DNA of 64,000 nt from Hyphomicrobium methylovorum (GCF_013626205.1 NZ_QHJE01000001.1:3142501-3206500), one strand, 5' to 3'; positions 19,552 to 28,948 are shown, counted from the first letter of the stretch. The notes: generated from the sequence alone by a model not told the origin. Program-made: numbers and translations.

Positions 19552-20914
19552 TTGTGACCTTGCTCAGATTTCCGGCGCCAGCGCGCCATTGAGAGAACGC
19601 ATAGACGCCGAGGCCTGCCGACATGATCGCCAGTCCGATGAAGGACTGCAACGGGCGCTCAGCGATAAGGTGGTACATCATAAATCCGGTGACACCGAGG
19701 AAGATAAACGGCGTCACAGGGTAGCCCCACGTGCGATACGGACGATTGAGGTTGGGTTCTTTCCAGCGCAATACGATGACGCCGAGGACGGCGAGGAACG
19801 AGCAGAGCGTAAGGCTAAACTGGATGGTATCCAGCACCGCTTCGAAGCTGTTGGTCATCAGCATGATATTGACGACGCCCAGCTGCAGCAGGATTGCCGC
19901 CACGGGCACGCCTTTGGGTGAGGTTTTCGCCAAGCGCGCAAGAAACGGGTGATCGCTGCCCATCGCCATCGTGACGCGTGGTCCGATCCACGTCATCGCG
20001 CTGACTGACGAGATCAGGCCGATGCAAATCAGTGCGCCGACGATGCGGCCGCCGAAGTCACCGAAGATGTGCTTGCCCGCGATCAGCGCCACATCGAGCT
20101 GTCCGGCCATGGCTTCAATCGGCGTCGTGTAGAGGAAGACGGCGTTGAGCGCGACATAGAGCGAGATCACGATCAAGGTCGCGGCGATGATCGAGCGCGG
20201 TAGGCTTACCGCGGGGTCACGGATTTCACCCGCGATGTACGTCGCGGCGTTCCAACCGGAATACGCGTACATGACGAACACGAGGCTCACGGCAAACGGT
20301 GCGCTGGTGATATAAGACAGATCGCCCGTTGCCGGAGCAAACGAAATGGGCTGCGCATTTCCATATGCGAGTCCGGCGATGATGAGTGCGATGATAAGCG
20401 TGGCTTTGACGGCGGTCGCTATGTTCTGGAACCTGCTCGAATGGCGCACGCCGCTCAATTGCACGAACGTCGTCAACCAGACGACGGCGAGAGCGAGAAG
20501 TGCCGGTGGCGATCCGGGAATGACGCCTTTGAAGTATTCCCCGAACGCCATTGCGGCGAGGGCGATTGGAGCGGCAAATCCGACGGTAGCGGAAATCCAT
20601 CCTGCCAGGAAGCCGACGGCTGGATGATATATTCGCGACAGAAAATTGTATTCGCCGCCAGAACGCGGGAAGGCGGCCGAAAGCTCGGCATACGCGAGCG
20701 CGCCACAGAGCGCCGCTGCGCCGCCGATCGTCCAAAGCATCAGCACTGAAAATGCCGATGGAATGTCCTTCAACTGAAATCCGAGGCTGGTGAAAACGCC
20801 GATGCCGATCATGTCTGCGACGGCGAGAGCCGTTGCGGTCATGGTTGAAACGGTGCGGACGTCTAGGCCGGGCGCCATGGGCGCGGGCATGCTCACACTG
20901 GTAGCGGTTGTCAT
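19544..20914 (-). CDS. APC-superfamily amino acid permease
   Basis: 456 residues with about 12 hydrophobic segments. The first helices carry the APC hallmark MIGIGVFTSLGFQL (unwound TM1 region), then GALAYAELSAAFPRSGGEYNFLSRIYHP, the conserved consensus of TM2-3. TM6 has YAYSGWNAATYIAGEI. It imports an amino acid or polyamine with H+ or by exchange; the substrate cannot be inferred. It overlaps the next gene, an exported unknown protein. Confidence 0.9.
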   Translation of the reverse strand: MTTATSVSMPAPMAPGLDVRTVSTMTATALAVADMIGIGVFTSLGFQLKDIPSAFSVLMLWTIGGAAALCGALAYAELSAAFPRSGGEYNFLSRIYHPAVGFLAGWISATVGFAAPIALAAMAFGEYFKGVIPGSPPALLALAVVWLTTFVQLSGVRHSSRFQNIATAVKATLIIALIIAGLAYGNAQPISFAPATGDLSYITSAPFAVSLVFVMYAYSGWNAATYIAGEIRDPAVSLPRSIIAATLIVISLYVALNAVFLYTTPIEAMAGQLDVALIAGKHIFGDFGGRIVGALICIGLISSVSAMTWIGPRVTMAMGSDHPFLARLAKTSPKGVPVAAILLQLGVVNIMLMTNSFEAVLDTIQFSLTLCSFLAVLGVIVLRWKEPNLNRPYRTWGYPVTPFIFLGVTGFMMYHLIAERPLQSFIGLAIMSAGLGVYAFSQWRAGAGNLSKVTNG

Positions 20915-21230
20915 ATTTTGGCTAAACCATGGCCGAATCGCGCGACAGTATTAACTCGGTGACTTTCCAACAACCGTCGCCTGCATAAGTTGGATCGCAG
21001 TTGCCAAAATGCCTAATCGAGATTGCTGGGCCCTTAATGCGGGACTCTGTCACTCAATTCGTTCGATATCCGAATTGCGGCGGATCTGCTCTCACTCACG
21101 ATATGGACAATTTTGGACCGTAATGCGTCTAGGCAACTCGTCTTCTTTCGCACACGGATTTCGACGGCGAGGGTAAATGTCTCATTTCATGAAAGCATTC
21201 TGAGGCCTTATTCGTGACGGACCTCCGGCC
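20915..21230. other. Intergenic region (316 bp) between divergent genes
   Basis: It holds promoters for the permease (minus) and the Tat-exported hydrolase (plus). A perfect inverted repeat CAATTCG / CGAATTG with a 9-base spacer lies at 21055-21077 and could be an operator. I see no gene. Confidence 0.4.
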
Positions 21231-22241
21231 ATGACATGGAAGCGGCGGTCGTTTCTTGCGGCAGGCATCGGCGCGGGTTTGGCATTTGCTTCCGGCGCGC
21301 GGGCTGTGGCCCGGAAGGGCAATAAGCGCCCCATTGCGCCGTCCAAGACGCAAGTTCAGTCTCGTAGCGCTCCGCTCAAATCGGCACGAACGGCGCTTGT
21401 GCCCTTCGATGCCGCGCCGTTTCCCTATCATGGATCGCTGCCCGGATCGTCGACGCCATTCCTGAATGTCAACGAGAATGGCCGGAAGGGGCATCGCACG
21501 AGATCCGGTCACGTCTACTGGGAAGATCAGACATACAACGATAATCGGGTGCTGCTACACATCCCGAAGGGCTTCGACATTCGCCGGCCGGCGTTGATGC
21601 TGGTCTTCTTCCATGGGCATGGCGCGACGCTTGAGCGCGACGTGCTTGCGCGGCAAAAGGTGCCGGGCCAGATTTCGGCGTCGAATGCGAATGTCGTATT
21701 GGTGGCACCGCAACTCGCGGTCGATGCGAAGGACTCGAGTGCGGGTAAGTTCTGGCAGCCGGGTGCGTTCGGGCGGTTTATCGGGGAGGCGGGGCAGCAA
21801 CTCTCGCATCTTCACGGTGACCGGAAATCGCGGCGGACATTCGCCAGCATGCCGATCGTCATCGTTGCCTACAGCGGAGGGTATGTCGCGGCGGCTTCTG
21901 CGATTGAGCGCGGGGGACTGAAGAAGCGCGTCCGCGGCGTCGTGCTGCTCGATTCCCTCTACGGCGATCTCGACAAGTTCGCGAAGTGGATTGAAGCCGA
22001 TCCTTCGGCGTTTTTCGTCAGCGTCTATCTTGGCTCGACGCGCAATCAGAATGCGCAGCTTGAAGGCATTCTTGCTGCGCATGACGTCACCGTCAGCGGC
22101 GAGATAGATAACCGGCTCGCATCCGGTGGCGTTGCGGTCGTGCCGGGCGGCGGGGGGCGGCATCGCGATCTGCTGACGCGCGCCTGGGTCGAGAACCCGA
22201 TCATCGATCTGCTGGACCGTTTGCCCGAGTATAAGCGTTAA
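21231..22241 (+). CDS. Tat-exported alpha/beta hydrolase-like protein
   Basis: 336 residues. The N-terminus KRRSFLAAGIGAGLAFASGARA is a twin-arginine signal. The mature part has an alpha/beta-hydrolase layout: LMLVFFHGHGA (oxyanion strand), a nucleophile elbow AYSGGY with Ser around 212, VVLLDSLYG (possible Asp) and GGRHRDLL near the C-terminus (possible His). The substrate is unknown. The first 80 mature residues are basic and low complexity. It is the last gene before the tRNA-Pro island. Confidence 0.72.
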   Translation: MTWKRRSFLAAGIGAGLAFASGARAVARKGNKRPIAPSKTQVQSRSAPLKSARTALVPFDAAPFPYHGSLPGSSTPFLNVNENGRKGHRTRSGHVYWEDQTYNDNRVLLHIPKGFDIRRPALMLVFFHGHGATLERDVLARQKVPGQISASNANVVLVAPQLAVDAKDSSAGKFWQPGAFGRFIGEAGQQLSHLHGDRKSRRTFASMPIVIVAYSGGYVAAASAIERGGLKKRVRGVVLLDSLYGDLDKFAKWIEADPSAFFVSVYLGSTRNQNAQLEGILAAHDVTVSGEIDNRLASGGVAVVPGGGGRHRDLLTRAWVENPIIDLLDRLPEYKR

Positions 22242-22417
22242 GGCGATGTCGGTGGTCCTGCGGCGGCGTGTCTTAGCGTTGATGGGCGTTCGGTAAACGT
22301 GGGTGCAGCCGGTCCGTTCTTGACGTGGCGCGGCCGTTCCGATACCCACGGCCGAGGTTGCGCACGTATCAGGGCGTCGCGGCCGTCGCCGCCGTTCATC
22401 GCGCGGATCGAGCATGT

Positions 22418-22495
22418 CGGAGCGTAGCGCAGCCTGGTTAGCGCACCAGTCTGGGGGACTGGGGGTCGGAGGTTCAAATCCTCTCGCTCCGACCA
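22418..22495 (+). tRNA. tRNA-Pro (anticodon GGG)
   Basis: A complete cloverleaf can be folded: acceptor CGGAGCG/CGCTCCG, D-arm GCGC...GCGC, anticodon stem CCAGT/ACTGG around the loop CTGGGGG (anticodon GGG), T-arm GGAGG-TTCAAAT-CCTCT, and encoded CCA. Its 3' part from the anticodon stem on is the island attachment site. Confidence 0.95.
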
Positions 22496-22508
22496 TTCAA
22501 TCAAAGAC
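22447..22508 (+). repeat. attL, 62 bp direct repeat (copy 1, inside tRNA-Pro)
   Basis: It is identical over 62 bp to 39276-39337. It runs from the anticodon stem of the tRNA to 13 bp past the CCA end. The base before it differs at the other copy (ACCAGT versus TACAGT), which defines the left limit. Confidence 0.95.
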
Positions 22509-22541
22509 TTAGCTTTCGATTTCTTTTCCTGAAATTGGTCG

Positions 22542-22562
22542 GTGTCCCAATGGTGTCCCGGT
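22542..22562 (+). repeat. Candidate integrase arm site (tandem GTGTCCC)
   Basis: GTGTCCC-AATG-GTGTCCC then GGT. It lies 34 bp inside the left att repeat and recurs exactly at 39129-39149 and in diverged form at 39372-39392. The paired heptamers 11 bp apart fit an arm-type site for the integrase or a site for the excisionase. Confidence 0.5.
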
Positions 22563-22608
22563 CAGCGATCCTTGTGGACCGTTCGCGACTCGCGGATCAT
22601 CCGCCGCC

Positions 22609-23007
22609 ATGAGCAAGCCGCTTCCCGAGCACGTGACACGCGCTGAAGCCGCCAAGGTGCTGCGGCTGAGCTTGCGGCAAGTGGATCGCTTGGCCAAAAG
22701 CGGCGATCTGAAAAAGACGAAACTCGGCGCCAGGCGCAGCGGCTTCGAACGTAACGACTTCGAACGCTATCTCGCGGCCACCGGCAACGGCAGCACCGGC
22801 TACGTCAGCCCGCTCGCTTCGCTGATCATCGGCATCGAATTCGATACGCCCGCCGAACTCAACCGCGCCGCGGAACTTCTCGACGGCATTTTGAGCGAAC
22901 GCTTTCCAGGGTGTATCTTGAGAGTGGATAGCCAGGATATCGTCATCGCGTGGAATGCCGCGCTGGGATACACGGCAGAGAGAATTTCGGGAGCGTTGCG
23001 GACGTGA
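22609..23007 (+). CDS. Excisionase-like helix-turn-helix protein
   Basis: 132 residues. The N-terminus is a MerR/excisionase-type winged helix: HVTRAEAAKVLRLSLRQVDRLAKSGDLKKTKLGARRSGFERNDFERYL, the pattern of AlpA/Xis-like HTH_17 domains. The C-terminal half (SLIIGIEFDTPAELNRAAELLDGIL) is an extra domain I do not recognise. It lies 100 bp inside attL. A recombination directionality factor for the island integrase is the likely role. Confidence 0.7.
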   Translation: MSKPLPEHVTRAEAAKVLRLSLRQVDRLAKSGDLKKTKLGARRSGFERNDFERYLAATGNGSTGYVSPLASLIIGIEFDTPAELNRAAELLDGILSERFPGCILRVDSQDIVIAWNAALGYTAERISGALRT

Positions 23008-23039
23008 GTCAGGCGATCCTACGCGCCTAGCTAGTATCG

Positions 23040-24212
23040 CTAATTTATGTCCTTCGCAGAGATGCCCGTCATCGATTCCAGTCGCCGCCTCAGTGCACCG
23101 TCGATCCGGATTCGTTCATAACGTCCAAGCCCTCTACCTAGCAGAAGAACGCTATCATCATCTTCCAGCTCCAAAAACAAGTCGGCTTCTGCATCTTCGC
23201 GCAGGCTCCAGGAGCGAATGGTCTTTAGAGTGATGATGTCAACGAACTGAAGTTGGTCGAGCATATCTTTTTCGATAGCTTTTAGAGTCTTGAACGCATT
23301 CTGTATGATACGCGCTAATTTGGCTCGTTCGCGGTCGTCTGATTGTTCTACTTTCTCATAGTATTCTTTCGTCGGCTCGATCGTACTCAGGACTGATATG
23401 CACTGCTGCAGACGATCTTCGAAGGTGAGTGAAGTCTTTGGTGCGATCAACTGCGTTCCACGCACTGGGGCGACTTTCGTTTTTGTCGTGATAGTTGTCT
23501 TGGTCATGCGCCCGGGCGACACGTTATTTCGCCGGCTCTCTTTGACCGTGTTGAGCCAACCTTGCCGGATCATTGGCCACAGACGAACGTCATGTTTCGA
23601 CAGTGCATTGAGGATGTCAGCGCGGATTCGATCCAGGCTGCGAGCAATATCGAGGTTGCTCTCAATGGCGTCTCGGACTCCGCCGATTAGCGGGATGTTG
23701 CGTAGTAGCGCTGCAATTTGCTTTTCGGTTTTTTGGCGCTGATGATAATTACGAAGGGCTTTTTGATGTTCCTCGGGGCTAAGCCTAGCGAAGCAATCGC
23801 GGCCAATGACCCGGATAACACATTCATCGGGAAACCACGCCACAATGCCACGCGCGAACTTGGACGACTGAAATTGACAGCAGGGGCACGGAGATTGTCT
23901 TCGACGCGCTTTCGCATGCGCCTCGGGCAGGACAAACTCCTGCAGGTACTCCACTTGAGCACCTGCAGGAGGCTTGCTGTATGTTTCGTCAGGATGCGCA
24001 TTCAGTAATCGCACGCCAGCTTCAATGCGCACGCGTCCTTCTTTCCGGATGAACGCTGCGATGCGCTTCCCCGTCTGCAGAGCAATCTCAAACGTCTCGA
24101 ATTTTGGTTTTTCGAGTTTGGCTCGCTCGGGGATAACAACTCTGTTTGTCCCCAACCGCGCATCATCTGCAGCAGGTTCTCCACCTAAAAGTGGCGCATC
24201 TGTTTCTTCCAT
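23040..24212 (-). CDS. Unknown island protein with CPCC zinc-finger-like segment
   Basis: 390 residues, no family recognised. Around residues 110-145 is a Cys cluster, CPCCQFQSSKFARGIVAW then CVIRVIG and DCF, that looks like a zinc-binding knuckle. The rest is rich in charged helical segments (for example ALRNYHQRQKTEKQIAALL and a C-terminal acidic LFLELEDDDSVLLLGRG). It sits alone on the minus strand, next to the excisionase-like gene. Confidence 0.6.
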   Translation of the reverse strand: MEETDAPLLGGEPAADDARLGTNRVVIPERAKLEKPKFETFEIALQTGKRIAAFIRKEGRVRIEAGVRLLNAHPDETYSKPPAGAQVEYLQEFVLPEAHAKARRRQSPCPCCQFQSSKFARGIVAWFPDECVIRVIGRDCFARLSPEEHQKALRNYHQRQKTEKQIAALLRNIPLIGGVRDAIESNLDIARSLDRIRADILNALSKHDVRLWPMIRQGWLNTVKESRRNNVSPGRMTKTTITTKTKVAPVRGTQLIAPKTSLTFEDRLQQCISVLSTIEPTKEYYEKVEQSDDRERAKLARIIQNAFKTLKAIEKDMLDQLQFVDIITLKTIRSWSLREDAEADLFLELEDDDSVLLLGRGLGRYERIRIDGALRRRLESMTGISAKDIN

Positions 24213-24457
24213 CTTCGAATCCCTCTGAAGGGCCGAAGATCGCTTGACACCGCCCCCGCGGCGCAGCTACCGAACGCTTGTGAACAGTGCTGCTGACGAT
24301 CATCGGCTTGCCATTGTTCCGAATGCATTGCGAACGCACCGCGGGCCCTGAATCCGAGCGGTGTGTTCGCTTTTTGTTTTTATTGATTCGCTCTGAATTG
24401 CAATATTGTCAGAGCACTTGTGCACAAATCGCCGAGCTATACGCTGCGTACTGACCA
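24213..24457. other. Gap (245 bp) between island genes
   Basis: Both neighbours are on the minus strand. It contains AT-rich sequence around 24370-24410 that may be the promoter of the 390-residue gene. No coding sequence is supported. Confidence 0.4.
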
Positions 24458-24700
24458 TCACTTCCCCGGCCATTTCGGCCGTGCGCTCGGCTCCAAAAAT
24501 TCTCCACCGAAGTGAGCGCGAAACGTCTCCGCATCCTCGCGAACGGCAAAGCACCACACGTTCCAATGCGCGCCGTCGCGCACGAAACAGTGGTCACGCG
24601 GCGCAAGCGAGAGGTCCGTACAAAACGTCTTTGCGGCGACGTAATCCGCAACGAGCGTGGCGCTCGCGGGGAGCGCGATCTGATGCGGCCACGCGATCAC
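24458..24700 (-). CDS. Small unknown protein, 80 residues
   Basis: It starts with GTG at 24700 and ends at 24458. The sequence has FCTDLSLAPRDHCFV, then HWNVWCFAVREDAETFRAHFGGEF, a pattern I associate with short unnamed proteins common in Hyphomicrobiales. A decayed homologue lies in the relic island at about 39515-39672, which supports it as a real gene. Function unknown. Confidence 0.6.
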   Translation of the reverse strand: MIAWPHQIALPASATLVADYVAAKTFCTDLSLAPRDHCFVRDGAHWNVWCFAVREDAETFRAHFGGEFLEPSARPKWPGK

Positions 24701-24877
24701 GCTTGAAATGGCGCGCTTGCAAAAGCCGAAGCGCCGTAGCCGCAGGCCGACGTTCTACTGATTATCGCTGCGAGCTACGGGCGGCGTTGCGCGGTCAACC
24801 GAATCTCTATCTCGTGATGCCAAATAATCGGGGCGCGATAAGGCGCGCATCATGTGGTCGACGTATGCGAATTGCGA

Positions 24878-25204
24878 TCAGCGCAGGACGAAGTCACGCA
24901 ATCCCCGGCCCCCTGAAAGATCATTTCGATAGCGACAGATGATGTGAAGATGGGCGTGGAAGACGTGCTGACCACCGGCCGAACCGACGTTCCAGCCAAT
25001 GGTGAAACCGTCCGGCTGATATTGGCTCAGATATCGCTTGGCTTCGTTGAGTATCTCTCCGAAGTCTGCCCACTCGTCAGCGTTGAAATCGAATGGTGTC
25101 TCAACATGCCGGTAGGGAATGATCATGCCCGAAGGATTGGGTGGGTCGGCCTTTGCCGTCAGGAAAAGAGATCGATTGCTCGCTACGGGCTCGCCGCCAG
25201 TCAT
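24878..25204 (-). CDS. HIT-family protein
   Basis: 108 residues. The histidine triad is H83-A-H85-L-H87-I-I, preceded by IGWNVGSAGGQ, and PSGMIIPYRHVETPFDF sits at the usual N-terminal strand. An in-frame TGA lies seven codons before the ATG, so it lacks the extra N-terminal CxxC segment of many HIT proteins. HIT enzymes hydrolyse nucleotide conjugates such as adenosine phosphoramidate or dinucleoside polyphosphates. It is divergent from the TSUP gene. Confidence 0.85.
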   Translation of the reverse strand: MTGGEPVASNRSLFLTAKADPPNPSGMIIPYRHVETPFDFNADEWADFGEILNEAKRYLSQYQPDGFTIGWNVGSAGGQHVFHAHLHIICRYRNDLSGGRGLRDFVLR

Positions 25205-25293
25205 TCCGTTGGCAACGCACCATCAACAATTTGGCACACTCATCAGCATATATTTCCCGCCCACATCGATATATCCATGCATACATATCGGCC

Positions 25294-26085
25294 ATGAGTG
25301 AAACTGCCAACCCATCGACAAACAGAAACCCTCCAGTGGCATTTGGCGGCGGAGCAATCATTGGCGTTCTCGGAGGATTGATAGGCCTTGGCGGTGCCGA
25401 ATTCCGATTGCGGCTCCTTATCGGTCTTTTCAACTTTGCTGCCCTGGAAGCGGTGATCCTCAATAAGGCCATGAGTCTTGTTGTGGTGGCCACGGCACTC
25501 CCGTTCCGAGCCGGGACGGTGCCTTTCAGCGCGATTGCCGATCACTGGACGATCGTAGTCAACCTGCTCGGAGCATGGTTCGGCGCTGGCTGGGCAACTC
25601 GTCTGAAATCGGAGACACTCTACAAAGTCATAGCGGGCATGCTCGTTTCAATCGCCGTTGTTTTGCTCCTAGGGCACGACGCTACGGCGGCCCAGCCTTT
25701 GCTGACCGGTGCCGCGCAGGTCATCGTTGGCGTGATAGCGGGCTTTATCATTGGCATTGTCGCGGCACTCTTGGGCGTGGCGGGTGGCGAATTGCTGATC
25801 CCGACTCTGGTGCTGCTGTTTGGCGCGGATATCAAGCTTGCAGGAAGCCTATCGCTTGCGGTCAGCCTGCCCACGATGCTGGTCGGATTCGCACGCTATA
25901 GTCGCGATCAAAGCTTCTCTGTTCTCCGCCGCAACAAGGCGTTTCTGCTGATCATGGCGCTTGGTTCAATCGCTGGGACTTTTGTGGGCGGCTTGCTGCT
26001 CGGCATTGTTCCGAATTCCATCCTGCTACCCGCGCTCGCGATTATCCTTCTAATTTCCGCGGTAAAAGTCTGGCGACACTCGTAA
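25294..26085 (+). CDS. TSUP (TauE/SafE-type) membrane permease
   Basis: 263 residues from the ATG at 25294; the longer frame from 25141 is antisense to the HIT gene. It has about eight hydrophobic segments and the TSUP repeat: GVLGGLIGLGGAEFRLRLLI in the first half and GIVAALLGVAGGELLIPTLV in the second, which is the classic duplicated G-rich motif. TSUP proteins export or import sulfite, sulfonates or organic acids. It is convergent with the ars operon, 100 bp away; an arsenic-linked role is not established. Confidence 0.85.
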   Translation: MSETANPSTNRNPPVAFGGGAIIGVLGGLIGLGGAEFRLRLLIGLFNFAALEAVILNKAMSLVVVATALPFRAGTVPFSAIADHWTIVVNLLGAWFGAGWATRLKSETLYKVIAGMLVSIAVVLLLGHDATAAQPLLTGAAQVIVGVIAGFIIGIVAALLGVAGGELLIPTLVLLFGADIKLAGSLSLAVSLPTMLVGFARYSRDQSFSVLRRNKAFLLIMALGSIAGTFVGGLLLGIVPNSILLPALAIILLISAVKVWRHS

Positions 26086-26187
26086 TCCCGAGGATCAGGC
26101 CGCAATCAGATCTTTCCTCACTGGATCCTTCCAGCGCTGCTGGATGCCAGGGAACGCGAACTACTTTGCCGTGGTGCTCGCAATCGA

Positions 26188-26931
26188 CTACGGGGTAGAA
26201 TCGTCGCCCACAACGGCTGACGGGAGATTGACCCGCCGCGACAGCTCCTCTGCGCTTTCCTTGCGCTCGCTGTAGCGATCAACGAGGTAGGCGGCGCGGT
26301 CGCGTGTAAGCAGCGTGAACTTCACCAATTCCTCCATCACGTCCACGACCCGATCGTAGTAGGCAGACGGCTTCATGCGGCCGTCCTCGTTGAATTCGTT
26401 GAAGGCCTTCGCCACGGATGATTGGTTCGGAATGGTAATCATCCGCATCCAGCGGCCGAGCACGCGCATCTGGTTCACGGCGTTGAACGATTGTGAGCCT
26501 CCACTGACCTGCATCACTGCCAGCGTCTTTCCCTGAGTTAGGCGGATGGCGCCGGTGGATAGCGGTATCCAATCTATCTGAGACTTCAGTACCCCACTCA
26601 TGGCGCCGTGGCGTTCTGGCGAGCACCACACCATCCCCTCGGACCAAGCTGCAAGCTCGCGCAATTCCTTCACCTTGGGATGCGTCTCGGGCGCGTCGTC
26701 GGGCAGCGGCAAACCATGCGCGTGGTAGATCTTGGTCTCAGCACCGAAGTGCTCCAGCAGGCGCTTCGCTTCCATGGTGAGGAAGCGGCTGTATGACCGC
26801 GCGCGCAGGGAGCCGTAGAGCAACAGGATGCGTGGCTTGTGGGCGACGGTTGCAGCAAGCTTTTCCTTGGCAGGGATGTGGAGGTGCTCGGGAGCGACGT
26901 TGTGAAGGTCACTCGTGCGGTTCTTGCCCAT
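26188..26931 (-). CDS. arsH: Arsenical resistance protein ArsH (NADPH-dependent FMN reductase)
   Basis: 247 residues from the ATG at 26931 with an AAGGAAG ribosome site; a longer frame to 27033 overlaps arsC. The flavodoxin-like FMN loop [11 protein letters not shown] is at about 39-49, then [22 protein letters not shown], the ArsH hallmark, and [18 protein letters not shown]. ArsH oxidises trivalent organoarsenicals such as methylarsenite to the less toxic pentavalent form. It shares one base with the upstream arsC stop (TGATG) and is the last gene of the operon. Confidence 0.95.
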   Translation of the reverse strand: MGKNRTSDLHNVAPEHLHIPAKEKLAATVAHKPRILLLYGSLRARSYSRFLTMEAKRLLEHFGAETKIYHAHGLPLPDDAPETHPKVKELRELAAWSEGMVWCSPERHGAMSGVLKSQIDWIPLSTGAIRLTQGKTLAVMQVSGGSQSFNAVNQMRVLGRWMRMITIPNQSSVAKAFNEFNEDGRMKPSAYYDRVVDVMEELVKFTLLTRDRAAYLVDRYSERKESAEELSRRVNLPSAVVGDDSTP

Positions 26932-27344
26932 CAGGCTGTCTTCCTTGAGGGCACCACTTCGCCGTCTTCCTTGGTGAAGGAGCCGATGTGGGGATTTGGG
27001 AGGATGTCGAGTACGGCTTCCGAGGGGCGGCACAGCTTCACGCCGAGCGGCGTCACCACAATCGGCCGATTGATTAGGATGGGGTGTTTCAACATGAAGT
27101 CGATCAGCTGGTCATCGTTCCACTTGGGATTGCCGAGATCAAGTTCCGCGTAGGGCGTGCCTTTCTGGCGTAGCAGCTCGCGCGGGACGATACCCATGCG
27201 TTTCATCAAATCCACCAGCGTCGCGCGCGACGGCGGCGTCTTGAGATACGCGATGACCTCCGGTTCCTCACCGCTTTGCCGGATCATCGCCAGCGTGTTC
27301 CGCGATGTGCCGCAGGCGGGATTGTGGTAGATGGTGATGGTCAC
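26931..27344 (-). CDS. arsC: Arsenate reductase, glutaredoxin-dependent type
   Basis: 137 residues. The active site is HNPACGTSR with Cys11 at the start of the ArsC/Spx fold, then [18 protein letters not shown] and the substrate-binding [17 protein letters not shown] near residue 93-110. It reduces arsenate to arsenite with glutaredoxin, for export by Acr3. It follows acr3 by 3 bp. This is the second, unrelated ArsC type in one operon. Confidence 0.95.
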   Translation of the reverse strand: MTITIYHNPACGTSRNTLAMIRQSGEEPEVIAYLKTPPSRATLVDLMKRMGIVPRELLRQKGTPYAELDLGNPKWNDDQLIDFMLKHPILINRPIVVTPLGVKLCRPSEAVLDILPNPHIGSFTKEDGEVVPSRKTA

Positions 27345-27347
27345 GGC

Positions 27348-28412
27348 TCACTCTCCAAACTGAGCGGATAACCCCCGCTTCTCGACGGCTTGACCCCTCT
27401 CGTACCAGTCCCGTGAGGAATTTACGATTTTAACCACCGACAACATCACGGGCACCTCGATCAATACGCCGACAACTGTCGCGAGCGCAGCGCCCGAGTG
27501 GAAGCCAAACAGGCTAATTGCAACCGCCACGGCAAGTTCGAAGAAGTTGCTGGCCCCGATCAGCGCGGAAGGTCCGGCAACGCAATGGGCTTCACCCGCC
27601 GCTCGGTTGAGCAGATACGCCAAACTAGAATTGAAGTAGACCTGGATGAGGATGGGAACCGCGAGTATCCCGATTATGAGCGGCTGCGCCAGAATCTGTT
27701 GGCCTTGAAATCCGAAGAGCAAGACCAGCGTGGAAAGCAACGCCAGCAAGGAGAGCGGCTGCAGAAGCCGGAGCAATCCGTCGAGGGTCCGCTGTCCGCC
27801 GGTGGCGAGCACGCGGCGGCGAATGATCTGCGCGATGATGACCGGCACGACGATGTAGAGCCCGACCGATAGCACTAGCGTATCCCAGGGCACGGTGATC
27901 GCGGAGAGGCCAAGCAGGAGGCCGACGAGCGGCGCAAACGCAAACACCATAATGACGTCGTTGAGCGCCACCTGGCTCAAGGTGAAGTGGGGTTCGCCGC
28001 GTGTGAGATTGCTCCACACGAAGACCATGGCAGTGCACGGCGCCGCCGCGAGAAGGATGAGTCCTGCAATGTAACTGTTGATCTGGTCGGCGGGCAGGTA
28101 CGGCCTGAACAGCCACCCGATGAAGACCCAACCCAAAAGCGCCATCGAGAACGGCTTGACGGCCCAGTTGATGAACAGCGTGACGCCAATGCCGCGCCAG
28201 TGTTCCTTGACCTTCGACAACGCCGAGAAGTCAATCTTCACGAGCATGGGAATGATCATCAACCAGATCAGCACCGCGACCGGCAAGTTGACCTTGGCGA
28301 TCTCGACGGCGCCGATGGACTGGAACACCGCAGGGAAGAAATGGCCGAGCGCGATACCGACAACGATGCAGAAACCGACCCACACCGTCAAATAGCGTTC
28401 AAAGGTGGACAT
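27348..28412 (-). CDS. acr3: Arsenite efflux permease ACR3 family
   Basis: 354 residues with ten hydrophobic segments. The conserved TM4 Cys is in AAAPCTAMVFVWSNLTRGEP, and TM9 has VAGPSALIGASNFFELAVAVA, both typical for Acr3. It exports As(III) by H+ antiport. It is 2 bp downstream of the LMW-type arsC and 3 bp upstream of the glutaredoxin-type arsC, so it is tightly operonic. Confidence 0.96.
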   Translation of the reverse strand: MSTFERYLTVWVGFCIVVGIALGHFFPAVFQSIGAVEIAKVNLPVAVLIWLMIIPMLVKIDFSALSKVKEHWRGIGVTLFINWAVKPFSMALLGWVFIGWLFRPYLPADQINSYIAGLILLAAAPCTAMVFVWSNLTRGEPHFTLSQVALNDVIMVFAFAPLVGLLLGLSAITVPWDTLVLSVGLYIVVPVIIAQIIRRRVLATGGQRTLDGLLRLLQPLSLLALLSTLVLLFGFQGQQILAQPLIIGILAVPILIQVYFNSSLAYLLNRAAGEAHCVAGPSALIGASNFFELAVAVAISLFGFHSGAALATVVGVLIEVPVMLSVVKIVNSSRDWYERGQAVEKRGLSAQFGE

Positions 28413-28414
28413 CG

Positions 28415-28948
28415 TCAGGCTCTCTCTGGCGCCGGAGACTTGGACTTGCCAATGGCGTCCAGCTGCTTCTGCAAGCTCAATTCATCCAAGGACTTCAGCG
28501 GTAAGCTCGTGAAGATGCCAATGCGGTTGTTGAGCATGCGGTAGGTGTCGGCGAAAGCCAACGCCTTCTGGGCAGCGTCACCTTCGGCTTCAACCGGATC
28601 AGGCACGCCCCAGTGCGCGCTCATTGGCTGCCCGGGCCAAATTGGGCAGACTTCATTGGCCGCGTTGTCGCAAACCGTGAAGACGAAATCCATGACCGGA
28701 GCGCCCGGTGCCGCGAATTCCTCCCAGGATTTCGATCGCATCGCCGAGGTGTCGTAATTGAGTTTGTTGAGCAGATTGATTGCCAAGGGATTGACCTGCC
28801 CCTTGGGCATGCTGCCGGCACTGTAGGCTTTGAACTTACCTGCGCCGACGCGGTTCATAATGGCCTCGGCGATGATCGAGCGGGCGGAATTGCCCGTACA
28901 GAGAAAGAGGACGTTGAGGGGGCGGTCGTCGGTCATTTCGTTTCTCAC
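28415..28948 (-). CDS. arsC: Arsenate reductase, LMW-phosphatase (thioredoxin) type
   Basis: 177 residues. The phosphatase P-loop is LFLCTGNSARS with Cys17, and FTVCDNAANEVC gives the redox pair Cys93 and Cys101 that relays the disulfide in thioredoxin-coupled ArsC. The start overlaps arsR by 4 bp (ATGA). It makes arsenite for Acr3. The C-terminal tail (SLQKQLDAIGKSKSPAPERA) is slightly long. Confidence 0.94.
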   Translation of the reverse strand: MRNEMTDDRPLNVLFLCTGNSARSIIAEAIMNRVGAGKFKAYSAGSMPKGQVNPLAINLLNKLNYDTSAMRSKSWEEFAAPGAPVMDFVFTVCDNAANEVCPIWPGQPMSAHWGVPDPVEAEGDAAQKALAFADTYRMLNNRIGIFTSLPLKSLDELSLQKQLDAIGKSKSPAPERA

